NCBI GenBank assembly: GCA_035277485.1
Contig: DATEKK010000021.1
Coordinates: forward strand, 1-36,973
Length of the DNA: 36,973 bases
Source: JADGGM01 sp035277485
Lineage (GTDB): Bacteria > Gemmatimonadota > Gemmatimonadetes > Gemmatimonadales > Gemmatimonadaceae
Reading direction: 5' to 3'
Below the pieces are notes generated by a model, which worked only from the letters and a program-made list of their open reading frames with translations, was not told where the DNA came from and did no database searches. Below are positions 8,325 to 16,689 of this stretch, piece by piece. Position numbers and translations under genes: made by a program. Positions within the stretch are counted from its first letter, which is position 1. Each line of letters opens with the position of its first letter.

Positions 8325-8920
8325 GCGTCGTCGCGCCGGACCAGCTGGTCGAGGCGCTTCAGCTCATCGCTGGTGGCGTGCACGGGCAGCTCCGCCACGT
8401 GCTCGCGCTCGGCCGTCGGCGCCGGGTGCCGCCACCGGCGCAGCAGCGCGATGACGAGCGCCGTGCCGCCGCCTAACGCAACGAACGGCATGAACCAGCC
8501 CGCGAGGTTGAAGCCGCGCTTTTCCGGCTCCATGAGTACGCGCTCGCCGTACACCTTCACGAATGCGTTGATGATCTCCTGCCCCGAGTACCCGCCTTCG
8601 ACGAGCGCCATCACGTCGTGGTGCATGGGCGGCGACACCTGACAACTGAAGTCCGTGGTGCGGCACGTGAACACGTCCAGGTTGCAACCGCACTGGCAAT
8701 GGATCTTGTGCTCCAGCGCGTCCCGTTGGGCATTGCTCATGGACGGGCCGGTGCCGCGCGACAGCAGCCGCACCGGCCGGTAGCGCGCCTCGTCCATGGG
8801 GACGTTGGCCGTGCCGGTGTTCATGCCCTGCATCGCCTGCTGGGCGGGCAGCACACGCGCCAGCGATGCGGTCGCGACGCCGGTGCCTAACGCAGCGAGA
8901 AATTGGCGGCGGCTCGGCAT
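8321..8920 (-). CDS. ccmH: Cytochrome c maturation protein CcmH, Cys-rich variant
   Basis: A 199-residue protein with a twin-arginine-like signal (SRRQFLAAL, residues 3-11), so folding before export is possible. Residues 65-135 match CcmH/CycL: a cysteine motif, then MALVEGGYSGQEIINAFVKVYGERVLMEPE. The family normally has a single CxxC; here there is CQCGC (75-79) plus C86 and C93, a distinctly richer set. A membrane segment follows at about 140-162 and a short C-terminal tail. CcmH reduces the CxxCH thiols of apocytochromes in the periplasm before heme attachment. The ATG at 8920 overlaps the ccmF stop, and the reading frame upstream of it is merely open. It lies in the order ccmE-ccmF-ccmH-ccmI-like. 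Confidence 0.85.
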   Translation of the reverse strand: MPSRRQFLAALGTGVATASLARVLPAQQAMQGMNTGTANVPMDEARYRPVRLLSRGTGPSMSNAQRDALEHKIHCQCGCNLDVFTCRTTDFSCQVSPPMHHDVMALVEGGYSGQEIINAFVKVYGERVLMEPEKRGFNLAGWFMPFVALGGGTALVIALLRRWRHPAPTAEREHVAELPVHATSDELKRLDQLVRRDDA

Positions 8921-10956
8921 CAGGATACCGCCTCGGCGGGCGCGTCGACCAGGCCCGGCGCCAGCGGCGCCATGTACCCCGCCTGCGCGCGGCGGCGCTC
9001 GGCCTGCGGCCACATCACGACGAGCCCGCCTAACGCCATGATCATCCCGCCGTACCACACCCACCAGACGAGCGGATTGAACGTGATGCGCATCTCGGCC
9101 GTGTCTTCGCCGATCACGCCCGCCAGCACCGTGTACACGTCTTCGTGCGGCTTGTCGAGAATGCCGACTTCCGTGGCCGGCTCGAACGTCGGGTTGCCCT
9201 GGCTGTCGATGTACTGCCGCTTTTCGCTCTTGATCATGCCCACGAACTTGCCGTTGCGGCGCGCCTCGAGGAGCACCGCCGTCGTGTGGCGATTGAGCTC
9301 ATCGTAGTCGGACACGCCCTGGCTCACGAACGTCCAGTGATCGCCAAAACCATCGACCGCCGAAAACCTCTGCCCGGCGCGCAGCGTCACGTCGAATTCT
9401 TTCTTGAACGCCAGCCCGGCGAACGCCGCGAACAACACCACCACGCCGATGTGCACGATGTAGCCGCCATATCGCCTGCGGTTGCGCGCGATGAGACGGA
9501 ACAGCGCCATCGGATAGCTCTCGCTGTACATCCGGTGTCGCGCCGACGTGCCCTTCTGGAATTCCTGCAGAATCGTGGCGAGCACGAAGCCGCCGAGCGC
9601 GTACGACATCACGGAGTAGTACGCGCGCATGCCCGACGCGAGCAGCGCCACGCCCACGAGCACGCCGCAGATGACCGGACCCGTGAACTGCCGGCGCAGA
9701 TTCCTAACGGAAGCCCGCCGCCACGCGATGAGCGGACCGATGCCGGTGAGCGCGAGGAGCCCGAGTCCGAGCGGAATGTTCACCGAATTGAAGAACGGCG
9801 GTCCGACCGTGATCTTCGTGCCGCGCACGGCCTCGCTCAGAATCGGGAACAGCGTGCCCCACAGAATCGAGAATGCGATGCCGCACAACAACAGGTTGTT
9901 GAACAGGAACGTGGCCTCGCGACTCACCATGCTCTCGAGCTCGGCCCGCGCGCGAAGATCGGACAGCCGCGTCGTCACGAGATACGCGGTCACCGCGATC
10001 GCAAGAACGAGGAAGCCGAGGAACCAGTAGCCCACTTCCGATTGCGAGAACGCGTGCACGCTCGAGATCACGCCGCTCCGCGTGATGAACGTGCCGAGGA
10101 TCGAGAGCAGGAACGCCGACACGACGAGCGTCACGTTCCATTTGCGGAGCATGCCGCGCTTCTCCTGCACCATGATCGAGTGCAGAAACGCCGTGTTGAT
10201 CAGCCACGGCAGGAACGACGCGTTCTCCACGGGATCCCACGCCCAGTAGCCGCCCCATCCCAGCTCGACGTACGCCCACCACATGCCGAGCACGATGCCG
10301 ACCGTATTGAAGAACCACGACAGCAATACCCATCGCCTAACGGAGCTGAGCCATTCGGCGTCCAGCCGGCGCGTGATCAGCGCGGCGACGGCGAACGCGA
10401 ACGGAATGGCCGTCGCGATGTAGCCCAGGTACAGGTTAGGCGGATGCGCCGCCATGCCCGGATTCTGGAGCTGCGGGTTGAGGCCGCGGCCGTCGGGCGG
10501 GATCCAGTCCAGACGCGCGTATGGATTCGCGCCGAAGCACAGCACGAGAATGAAGAACAGCGCGACGGCCGAGAGCGTGGGCACCACCCACGGCATCAGC
10601 TCGCGATTGCTCTTCCGTCCCGTGTAGACGGCGATGGTCGAATAGATCGAAAGGATGAGCGCCCAGAAGAGGAGCGATCCTTCCTGACCCGCCCAGAACG
10701 CCGTGAACTTGTACACGCTCGGCAAGTTCGCGCTCGTGTACGAGGCCACGAAGCGGAACGAGAAGTCGGAGGTGAGCAGGGCCGTCCACAATCCGATGGA
10801 CGCGAGCACCACGAACGCGCACATCGCGAACAGCGCGCGCCGCGCGCTCGCAATGAGCTCGGTCCGTTTTGTGTACGCGCCGGCGAATCCCGCCGTCGTT
10901 CCCCAGGCCGCCATGAGCAGCGCGACCCAGAGCGACAGTTCACCAATGAGGATCAC
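8920..10956 (-). CDS. ccmF: Cytochrome c heme lyase subunit CcmF
   Basis: A 678-residue polytopic protein, the usual size for CcmF. The heme-binding WWD motif WGGYWAWDPVEN is at residues 234-245, followed by ASFLPWL. Conserved histidines appear in AAHPPNLYLGY (H171) and near residue 259. There are about 13-15 membrane segments and a large periplasmic domain before the last helix (LVWWVWYGGMIMALGG). CcmF takes heme from holo-CcmE and joins it to apocytochrome c. I chose the GTG at 10956 because it overlaps the ccmE stop (GTGA) and begins directly at the first membrane helix; an upstream in-frame start at 11040 would lie far inside ccmE. Overlapping ends with both neighbours show tight coupling. 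Confidence 0.95.
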   Translation of the reverse strand: MILIGELSLWVALLMAAWGTTAGFAGAYTKRTELIASARRALFAMCAFVVLASIGLWTALLTSDFSFRFVASYTSANLPSVYKFTAFWAGQEGSLLFWALILSIYSTIAVYTGRKSNRELMPWVVPTLSAVALFFILVLCFGANPYARLDWIPPDGRGLNPQLQNPGMAAHPPNLYLGYIATAIPFAFAVAALITRRLDAEWLSSVRRWVLLSWFFNTVGIVLGMWWAYVELGWGGYWAWDPVENASFLPWLINTAFLHSIMVQEKRGMLRKWNVTLVVSAFLLSILGTFITRSGVISSVHAFSQSEVGYWFLGFLVLAIAVTAYLVTTRLSDLRARAELESMVSREATFLFNNLLLCGIAFSILWGTLFPILSEAVRGTKITVGPPFFNSVNIPLGLGLLALTGIGPLIAWRRASVRNLRRQFTGPVICGVLVGVALLASGMRAYYSVMSYALGGFVLATILQEFQKGTSARHRMYSESYPMALFRLIARNRRRYGGYIVHIGVVVLFAAFAGLAFKKEFDVTLRAGQRFSAVDGFGDHWTFVSQGVSDYDELNRHTTAVLLEARRNGKFVGMIKSEKRQYIDSQGNPTFEPATEVGILDKPHEDVYTVLAGVIGEDTAEMRITFNPLVWWVWYGGMIMALGGLVVMWPQAERRRAQAGYMAPLAPGLVDAPAEAVS

Positions 10957-11414
10957 GTTCGGGCCGCGGCCGCGGCGCCCGAGCGATAGCCGGGCGTCGC
11001 GCGATACTTCTCCGGCGCGTTCTCGTATCGCGACGCGCACTTGGCGAGGACCGTCGTCGCGCGGAAGGTGCCATCCTGCGCGAGGCGTCCGTCCATGACC
11101 ACATCCACGCTGTCGGTGAACGTGTCGGGCGCGAGACCGTGGAAGCTGACAGGGTACGTCTTGTCGCCATCGGTGACGCGGAACGTCATGTCACGTCCGC
11201 CGGGCGCGCGGATCACCGAACCCGGGACCACACGCGCGCCGACCTTCACGCCCGTTCCATAGAACGACGGATCGTGTGCGACCTTGGAGGCCAGCTCGGT
11301 TGGCGTGAGATAGTAGGTGCCGGTCTGCGCGATCGCGCTGGCCATCAAATAGCCGGCGAGGCCCAGGACGAACGCACCGCCTAACAGAAACTTGGTACGC
11401 GGTTTCAACGACAT
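10953..11414 (-). CDS. ccmE: Heme chaperone CcmE, cysteine (CxxxY) type
   Basis: A 153-residue periplasmic heme chaperone anchored by one N-terminal helix (about residues 8-30). The OB-fold core includes YYLTPTEL, VKVGARVVPGSVIR and DVVMDGRL. In the classical family heme binds covalently to His in the HxxxY motif; here the site reads LAKCASRY, with Cys126 and Tyr130. This is the CxxxY variant known from Desulfovibrio and archaeal systems. The start codon at 11414 gives the expected length. A small gene lies 33 bases upstream and ccmF overlaps the end. The ccmABCD genes needed for heme delivery in system I are not in this window and must be elsewhere if the pathway is complete. Confidence 0.93.
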   Translation of the reverse strand: MSLKPRTKFLLGGAFVLGLAGYLMASAIAQTGTYYLTPTELASKVAHDPSFYGTGVKVGARVVPGSVIRAPGGRDMTFRVTDGDKTYPVSFHGLAPDTFTDSVDVVMDGRLAQDGTFRATTVLAKCASRYENAPEKYRATPGYRSGAAAAART

Positions 11415-11447
11415 GCTCTTCGCTTCCTCAGGTGCGACGCCCGCGTG

Positions 11448-11681
11448 CTACTGGGCGACTCGCGAGCGCGAGGCCTCGGCCCGCACGCGCGCCATGATGA
11501 TCTCGAGCTCCGCCTCCGCCTGCGCCCGTTCCTCGACGCTCCATGCCGCGGTACGCCGGCTCAGGTCGCGTACCTGCTGCAACATCTCGTTGACGAGCGA
11601 CCGCAGCGCGACGTTCGTTCGACGCTCGGCCGTCGGCTCTGGCGCTGCTGCAGTGGTCGTCTTCGTGGCGGCATCGGTCAT
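11448..11681 (-). CDS. Small predicted coiled-coil protein, unknown function
   Basis: A 77-residue soluble protein that I do not recognise. The N-terminal third is low-complexity (TKTTTAAAPEP). The rest is a long helix with heptad-like spacing (NVALRSLVNEMLQQVRDLSRR, then EERAQAEAELEIIMARVRAEASR), so a coiled coil is likely. The ATG at 11681 has GGAG nine bases upstream; an in-frame upstream start at 11735 lacks a good site. It sits just ahead of ccmE on the same strand and may be cotranscribed with it. It has no membrane segment, so it is not an obvious CcmD. Confidence 0.6.
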   Translation of the reverse strand: MTDAATKTTTAAAPEPTAERRTNVALRSLVNEMLQQVRDLSRRTAAWSVEERAQAEAELEIIMARVRAEASRSRVAQ

Positions 11682-11778
11682 GGCAACAGCTCCAGGCTGC
11701 GGCAAACGTCGGTCCGCCGTCGGACGCGACCCCATGAATATATCGAATGCGGGCGGATCAATGTGACAGCGATCGATT
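11682..11778 (-). promoter_or_regulatory. Possible promoter for the ccm gene run
   Basis: This is the only gap of any size in the minus-strand run between mtnA and the ccmI-like gene. Read on the minus strand it holds an AT-rich stretch with TATATT (11742-11737), a good -10 box, about 55 bases before the small gene's start. A clear -35 box at normal spacing is not visible. A separate ccm promoter here is plausible but unproven. Confidence 0.3.
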
Positions 11779-12090
11779 TCATTGCGCGTGCGACAGAAAG
11801 GCCGCGCCCGCGGCCGTTCCCGCGGCGTCCCACGTCAGGTCGCGCAGCGAAAATCCCTCCCCGGTCCACGAGTCATGGATTTCCTTGCCGATCCCGGCGC
11901 CCACCGCTATGCCGGCGGCGCTCACGAGCGCGTCATGGTGATTCACCCGCGCCGCGCGGAGCGCGCTGTAGCTCGCGCTCTCGATGAACGCGGAGATGAA
12001 GAAGTGCTTGAGCTTGTCTGGAGCGAGCCACTGGTCGCCATTCTGGTGGCCGCCGATCGACAGCGACAGCGCGAGGACGAGCGCCCGCAT
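11779..12090 (-). CDS. DUF2279/YfiM-like small protein
   Basis: A 103-residue protein with a short hydrophobic N terminus (MRALVLALSLSIGG). It shows the pattern of the DUF2279/YfiM group: DKLKHFFISAFI near the start, then SAAGIAVGAGIGKEIHDSW in the middle and AGTAAGAAFL near the end. These proteins are thought to be envelope-associated, but no function is established. Its ATG at 12090 overlaps the glpK stop (ATGA), so it is probably translated from the same message as glpK and mtnA. An upstream in-frame start would lie wholly inside glpK and is not likely. Confidence 0.78.
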   Translation of the reverse strand: MRALVLALSLSIGGHQNGDQWLAPDKLKHFFISAFIESASYSALRAARVNHHDALVSAAGIAVGAGIGKEIHDSWTGEGFSLRDLTWDAAGTAAGAAFLSHAQ

Positions 12091-13565
12091 CAGCCTTGGT
12101 CCCGCGCCCAGGCGAGGGCGGTCCGGACGGCGCGCGCCCAGCCCTGGGAGCCGTCGCCTGCTGCACGAACGCCCGCCCCGGGCTCGAACCGATGGTACGC
12201 GCGCGTCGCCAGAAAGGCGGCGGCATTCGGCCATACGCCCGTGGCCACACCGGCCAACCCGGCCGCGCCTAACGCAGTCGTCTCGATCACGTCGGGTCGC
12301 TCCACCGGCACGCCGAGCACATCCGCCTGAAACTGCATGAGCCACGCGTTCTCGGTCGCGCCGCCATCCACACGCAGCCAGTCGAACGACGCGCCGCTTC
12401 GCTCGCGCATCAACGCGAGCACGTCTGCTGTCGAATACGCCATCGCCTCGAGCGCCGCACGCACCAGGTGCGCGCGCGTCGTGCCGCGCGTGAGACCCAC
12501 AATCGTGCCGCGGGCGCCCGGCTCCCAGTACGGCGCACCCAGGCCGACCAACGCGGGCACGAAGTACACTCCGCCCGTCGAGTCGACGGACGACGCAAGG
12601 CGCTCGGTTTCCGCCGCGCGGTCGATGATGCCTAACCCATCACGGAGCCACTGCACGGCCGCGCCCGCGATGAAGATGGCGCCCTCGAGCGCGTACGCCG
12701 GCGCGCCGGTTTCGTCGCACGCCACCGTCGCGAGCAAGCCGCCGCCGGCCGCCGCTCGCTTCTTGCCGGTGTTGAGCAAGAGGAATGCGCCCGTACCATA
12801 CGTGTTCTTTCCTTCACCCGGGCGCCAACACCCCTGTCCATAGAGCGCAGCCTGCTGATCGCCGGCAACGCCGTGGATCGGAATCGCAGCGCCCAAGTGC
12901 TCGGCCCGTGCGGTGCCGAACGACGCGCTCGATGCTCTGACCTCTGGAAGCATCGCACGCGGTACACCGAACATGCCGCAGAGATCGTCGCTCCAGTCGA
13001 GCGCGCCGATGTCGAACAACATCGTGCGCGATGCGTTCGTCGGATCGGTCGCGTGGACGGCACCGCCCGTGAGATTCCAGATGAGCCACGTGTCCACGGT
13101 GCCGGCCAGCAGCTCGCCGCGCGCGGCGCGCTTGGCAACGGTGTCGTGCGACAACAACCACTCGAGTTTGGTCGCCGAGAAATACGGATCGATGACGAGG
13201 CCCGTGCGCGCGGCGATCGCATCGGATTCGCCCGCGAGCTCGGCGCAGCGCTGCGCGGTGCGACGATCCTGCCATACGATCGCGCGTCCCACCGGCTCGC
13301 CCGTCGACCGGTCCCACATCACGACCGTTTCGCGCTGGTTGGTGATGCCAATGACGTCGGGCGTCGCGCTCGCCTGCGCGATGGCGTCCCGCGCCGCGGC
13401 CAGCGTGCACGCGATCAGATCATGCGCGTCGTGCTCCACCCATCCGGGCTGCGGAAAATGCTGCGGGATCTCGCGGTAGCCGCGCCCAACGATGCGGCCC
13501 CTCGCGTCGATGACGAGACACGTCGAGCCCGTGGTACCCTGGTCGATGGCGAGGACGTGCTTCAC
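12090..13565 (-). CDS. glpK: Glycerol kinase
   Basis: A 491-residue FGGY-family sugar kinase of the normal length for GlpK. The N-terminal phosphate loop reads LAIDQGTTGSTCLVID. GITNQRETVVMWD and the PFSATKLEWLL-type segment (here PYFSATKLEWLL) follow, and LRVDGGATEN with LMQFQADVLGVPVERP in the C-terminal half forms the second nucleotide-binding part. The enzyme phosphorylates glycerol to glycerol-3-phosphate for lipid synthesis or catabolism. The start is GTG at 13565, overlapping the mtnA stop (GTGA). No glycerol facilitator or GlpD gene is adjacent; the link with mtnA is one of transcription, not of an obvious shared pathway. Confidence 0.95.
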   Translation of the reverse strand: MKHVLAIDQGTTGSTCLVIDARGRIVGRGYREIPQHFPQPGWVEHDAHDLIACTLAAARDAIAQASATPDVIGITNQRETVVMWDRSTGEPVGRAIVWQDRRTAQRCAELAGESDAIAARTGLVIDPYFSATKLEWLLSHDTVAKRAARGELLAGTVDTWLIWNLTGGAVHATDPTNASRTMLFDIGALDWSDDLCGMFGVPRAMLPEVRASSASFGTARAEHLGAAIPIHGVAGDQQAALYGQGCWRPGEGKNTYGTGAFLLLNTGKKRAAAGGGLLATVACDETGAPAYALEGAIFIAGAAVQWLRDGLGIIDRAAETERLASSVDSTGGVYFVPALVGLGAPYWEPGARGTIVGLTRGTTRAHLVRAALEAMAYSTADVLALMRERSGASFDWLRVDGGATENAWLMQFQADVLGVPVERPDVIETTALGAAGLAGVATGVWPNAAAFLATRAYHRFEPGAGVRAAGDGSQGWARAVRTALAWARDQG

Positions 13566-14590
13566 GCGTGGAACCGGTAGGGCGGACGGTGGATGCCGCG
13601 GTCGCTGACGATCGCCGTGACGAGCTCGGCGGGCGTAATGTCGAACGCCGGATTCTCGACGAGCGCTTCGTTAGGCACCATCGTGCGTCCGGCGATCGTC
13701 GCGACTTCGTCCCGGCCGCGTTGTTCGATCGGGATCGCATCGCCGTTGGCGATTGACGCATCGAACGTGGACGTTGGAGCCGCCACGTAAAACGGGATCT
13801 CGTGGTGCCGCGCCGCGAGCGCGAGCGCGTAGGTGCCGATCTTGTTCGCCACATCGCCGTTGGCAGCGATGCGATCCGCGCCCACGATCACGAGATCGAC
13901 ACGACGCGCGCGCATGGCGCCGGCCGCCGCGCTGTCGGTGATGACGCGAACGGCCACGCCGGCGCGCGAGAGCTCCCACGCGGTCAACCGGGAGCCTTGC
14001 AGCAGGGGACGCGTCTCGCAGGCCAGGACCGACACATTGCGTCCGCGCTCGGCCGCCACGTAAATCGGCGCGAGCGCCGTGCCGATGCCCGTGGTCGCGA
14101 GCGCTCCGGCGTTGCAGTGCGTGAGCACGCGCGCGCCGTCGGCGAGCAGCGTCTCGCCTAACTCGCCGATGCGGCGGCACATCGCGGCATCCTCCGCGAG
14201 CAGGGCGGTTGCCTTGTCGCGCAGGGCGCACAGCGCGTCGCCGGCGGACGCGAACGGCCGCATCGCTTCGGCCGCCACCGTGTTCACCGCCCACGCGAGG
14301 TTGGCCGCGGTTGGTCGTGTGCTCACGATGCGCTGTGCGTGCACTGGGATGCGTGCGCGCAGCTCGTCCAATGACCCGTCGGCGAATGCGCCGAGCGACG
14401 CGACCAGGCCCATCGCACCCGCGATGCCAATGGCCGGCGCACCTCGGACGGCCAGCGTCGAGATGGCCGCGCACACGTCGTCGAGAGAGCGCAAATCGCG
14501 CTCGACGAACCGCTCGGGCAACACCGTCTGATCGATGATGCGGACGGCATTGCAATCCGGCGCCCAGCGTACGGCCTGGATGGGGTGCAC
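13562..14590 (-). CDS. mtnA: Methylthioribose-1-phosphate isomerase
   Basis: A 342-residue enzyme of the methionine salvage pathway that turns 5-methylthioribose-1-phosphate into methylthioribulose-1-phosphate. The family core is plain: IDQTVLPERF, AVRGAPAIGIAGA, RPTAANLAWA, THCNAGALATTGIGTAL with the catalytic Cys159, and VIVGADRIAANGDVANKIGTY with the catalytic Asp239. I chose the GTG at 14590 (VHPIQAVRW), which aligns with the usual N terminus. GTG at 14608 or the longer frame to 14701 are alternatives, but none has a good ribosome binding site, and a candidate -10 box at 14660-14665 argues against the longest. Other salvage genes are not in the window. Confidence 0.93.
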   Translation of the reverse strand: MHPIQAVRWAPDCNAVRIIDQTVLPERFVERDLRSLDDVCAAISTLAVRGAPAIGIAGAMGLVASLGAFADGSLDELRARIPVHAQRIVSTRPTAANLAWAVNTVAAEAMRPFASAGDALCALRDKATALLAEDAAMCRRIGELGETLLADGARVLTHCNAGALATTGIGTALAPIYVAAERGRNVSVLACETRPLLQGSRLTAWELSRAGVAVRVITDSAAAGAMRARRVDLVIVGADRIAANGDVANKIGTYALALAARHHEIPFYVAAPTSTFDASIANGDAIPIEQRGRDEVATIAGRTMVPNEALVENPAFDITPAELVTAIVSDRGIHRPPYRFHA

Positions 14591-14725
14591 GGCCGTAAAC
14601 GTACCCACGGTGTGGCGGGTGCGGAACACGGCCTGACGGCGGCGGCGGGACGGCCGCGCATTACATTTCTGCTCGCGTCCTGGGCGCCCGACACCGTTCA
14701 TCTCTCACTCCAGCGCCGGCCGGCC
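14591..14725. promoter_or_regulatory. Divergent promoter region, mtnA / crotonase
   Basis: The two genes point away from each other across 135 bases. The only AT-rich patch, ATTACATTT at 14660-14668, offers a -10 box on both strands: TGTAAT on the minus strand for mtnA and TACATT on the plus strand for the crotonase. No strong -35 boxes are visible. The assignment is from position and composition. Confidence 0.35.
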
Positions 14726-15508
14726 ATGCCATTCGAGAATCTTGCGTTCGACGTTCACGATCGCGTCGCGACGCTTCGCGTCAATCGTCCCGACAAGCTC
14801 AACGCGCTCAACGACGAGACCATCGCCGAGTTGGACGACGCGATGTCGTTGGTCGAGCGCCGCGACGACGTCGCGGGTGTGCTCATCACCGGCGCGGGCA
14901 CCAAAGCCTTCGTGGCCGGCGCGGACATCGCGGAGTTGTCGCGGCAGGGTCCGGCCGACGGGCGAGCCCGCGCGCGCGCCGGACAAGCGGTGTTCTCGCG
15001 CATCGAAACGTGCCCCAAGCCGGTGATCGCCGCGGTCAACGGCTTTGCGTTAGGCGGCGGGTGCGAGCTGGCCATGGCCTGCCACATCCGCATCGCCGCG
15101 GATACGGCCAAGCTCGGCCAGCCGGAGCTCAAGTTGGGCATCACGCCCGGCTACGGCGGCACGCAGCGGCTCGTCCGGCTGGTGGGCAAAGGACGCGCGC
15201 TGCAGCTCCTCCTCACGTGCGAGATGGTCGACGCGGCCGAGGCCTACCGCATCGGCCTCGTGAACAAAGTCGTGCCCGCCGCCGATCTCCTAACGGAAGC
15301 CGAGCGCATGCTGCGGCAGATCATCGCGTTCGGGCCGCTCGCGGTGGCGCTCTGCATCGAGGCCGTGAACCGGGGAGACGATCTGCCGCTCGACCAGGGA
15401 CTCGAGCTCGAGGCATCATACTTCGGCCTCTTGTCCGCCACCGACGACATGCGCGAAGGCATGCAGGCGTTCCTCGAGAAGCGCGCGCCGCGGTTCACCG
15501 GCCGTTAG
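14726..15508 (+). CDS. Enoyl-CoA hydratase / crotonase family
   Basis: A 260-residue crotonase. The oxyanion-hole segments are AFVAGADIAEL (residues 61-71) and GFALGGGCELAMA. Both catalytic glutamates of true enoyl-CoA hydratases are present: Glu114 in GGCELA and Glu134 in GQPELKLG, followed by PGYGGTQRL. It therefore probably hydrates trans-2-enoyl-CoA in beta-oxidation or a short-chain acid pathway. The ATG at 14726 gives the usual length. The TAG stop is part of a GTTAGGC heptamer, and recF starts 3 bases after it, so the two genes share a message although they are unrelated in function. The subfamily (EchA, PaaF, Crt) cannot be fixed. Confidence 0.9.
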   Translation: MPFENLAFDVHDRVATLRVNRPDKLNALNDETIAELDDAMSLVERRDDVAGVLITGAGTKAFVAGADIAELSRQGPADGRARARAGQAVFSRIETCPKPVIAAVNGFALGGGCELAMACHIRIAADTAKLGQPELKLGITPGYGGTQRLVRLVGKGRALQLLLTCEMVDAAEAYRIGLVNKVVPAADLLTEAERMLRQIIAFGPLAVALCIEAVNRGDDLPLDQGLELEASYFGLLSATDDMREGMQAFLEKRAPRFTGR

Positions 15509-15510
15509 GC

Positions 15511-16689
15511 ATGGTGGTAGCCGACGCGCGCCGTGAGCCGGCCGACTCGGTGGCCAGCGCGCCGGTATCGCCGGCGCGCGCGCGGCTCACGAACCTCACG
15601 GTCCGCGATTTCCGCAACCTCGCGCGCGTCGACCTCGCCCCGCCGCCCGAGGGCTTTGCGCTCGTGGGCGAGAACGGCCAGGGCAAGACCAACCTGCTCG
15701 AGGCCATCCATTATCTGCAGCTCCTGCGCTCGTTCCGCGGCGCGCGGGACGCGGAGCTCGTCCGCTTCGACACGGCCGGCTTCTACATCGCGGCCGAGAT
15801 GGCAAACGCCGCGCGCCGCGCGGTGTCGGTGGGGTTCGAGCGCGCCGGCAAGCGCAAACGCGTGCTGGTGGACGGCGACGAGCGCCAACGCCTGACGGAC
15901 GCGTTAGGCGCATTCCCGGCCGTGCTGTTCTCGCCGCGCGATGCGGAGATCGTGGCCGGCGCGCCCGGCGCCCGGCGGCGCTTCCTGGACATGATGCTCG
16001 CGCTCAGCTCGCGCCCCTACCTCGCGGCGCTCACGCGCTACCGCGCCGCACTCGCCCAACGGAGCGCCGCGATGCGACGCCCCGGCGCCGCCGGCGCGCG
16101 GCAGGAGCAGAGCGTGGCCGTGTGGGAGGCGCCGCTCGCCGAGCACGGCGCCGTGCTCTGGCGCGCGCGCCGCGACTGGACGCTCGACCACCGCGCACAG
16201 TACGTCGACCTCTGCGCCGCGTTAGGCGAACGGGCGCCCGTGGATCTGTCGTACGACAGCAGCGTAGGCGAGCCCGACGACCCCGCGAGCGCGCTGCGCG
16301 ACGCGCTCGCACGCAACCGCGCCGCCGACATTCGCCGCGGTCTCACGCACGCCGGTCCGCACCGCGACGACCTGTCCCTCACCCTCGGCGGACGCGACCT
16401 GCGCGCCTTCGGCTCGGCCGGCCAGCAGCGGACCGCGGCGATCGCGCTCAGACTCCTCGAGTCGGCCACGCGCCACGCCGCGTCCGGCAGCGAGCCCGTG
16501 ATGCTGCTCGACGATCCATTCGCCGAGCTCGATGCGCGCCGCGCGGCGCTGATTCTCGAGCTGCTCGTCGCGCACGGCAGCGGTCAAACCATGCTGGCGG
16601 TGCCGCGCGCCGATGACATTCCGCCGCGTCTCACGCGCCTCACGCGGTACCAGATCGCCGCCGGCGCCGTGCGGAGGTCGGACGCATGA
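15511..16689 (+). CDS. recF: DNA replication and repair protein RecF
   Basis: A 392-residue SMC-like ATPase. Walker A is GENGQGKT (residues 53-60), preceded by the RDFRNLARVDL strand typical of RecF. The ABC-type signature is FGSAGQQRT in the C-terminal half, and Walker B is VMLLDDPFAELD. RecF loads RecA at gaps together with RecO and RecR. The protein is about 25 residues longer at its N terminus than usual; the first 24 residues are not conserved-looking, so a later start is possible. dciA overlaps its end by 4 bases. The order recF-dciA followed by gyrB matches the conserved replication-origin region of many bacteria. Confidence 0.95.
   Translation: MVVADARREPADSVASAPVSPARARLTNLTVRDFRNLARVDLAPPPEGFALVGENGQGKTNLLEAIHYLQLLRSFRGARDAELVRFDTAGFYIAAEMANAARRAVSVGFERAGKRKRVLVDGDERQRLTDALGAFPAVLFSPRDAEIVAGAPGARRRFLDMMLALSSRPYLAALTRYRAALAQRSAAMRRPGAAGARQEQSVAVWEAPLAEHGAVLWRARRDWTLDHRAQYVDLCAALGERAPVDLSYDSSVGEPDDPASALRDALARNRAADIRRGLTHAGPHRDDLSLTLGGRDLRAFGSAGQQRTAAIALRLLESATRHAASGSEPVMLLDDPFAELDARRAALILELLVAHGSGQTMLAVPRADDIPPRLTRLTRYQIAAGAVRRSDA

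Noticed and set aside
9145..10989. A 614-codon open frame on the plus strand opposite ccmF
   Set aside because: The product is highly charged, rich in Arg, Glu and His, and has no domain pattern. It is the antisense shadow of ccmF in GC-rich DNA.
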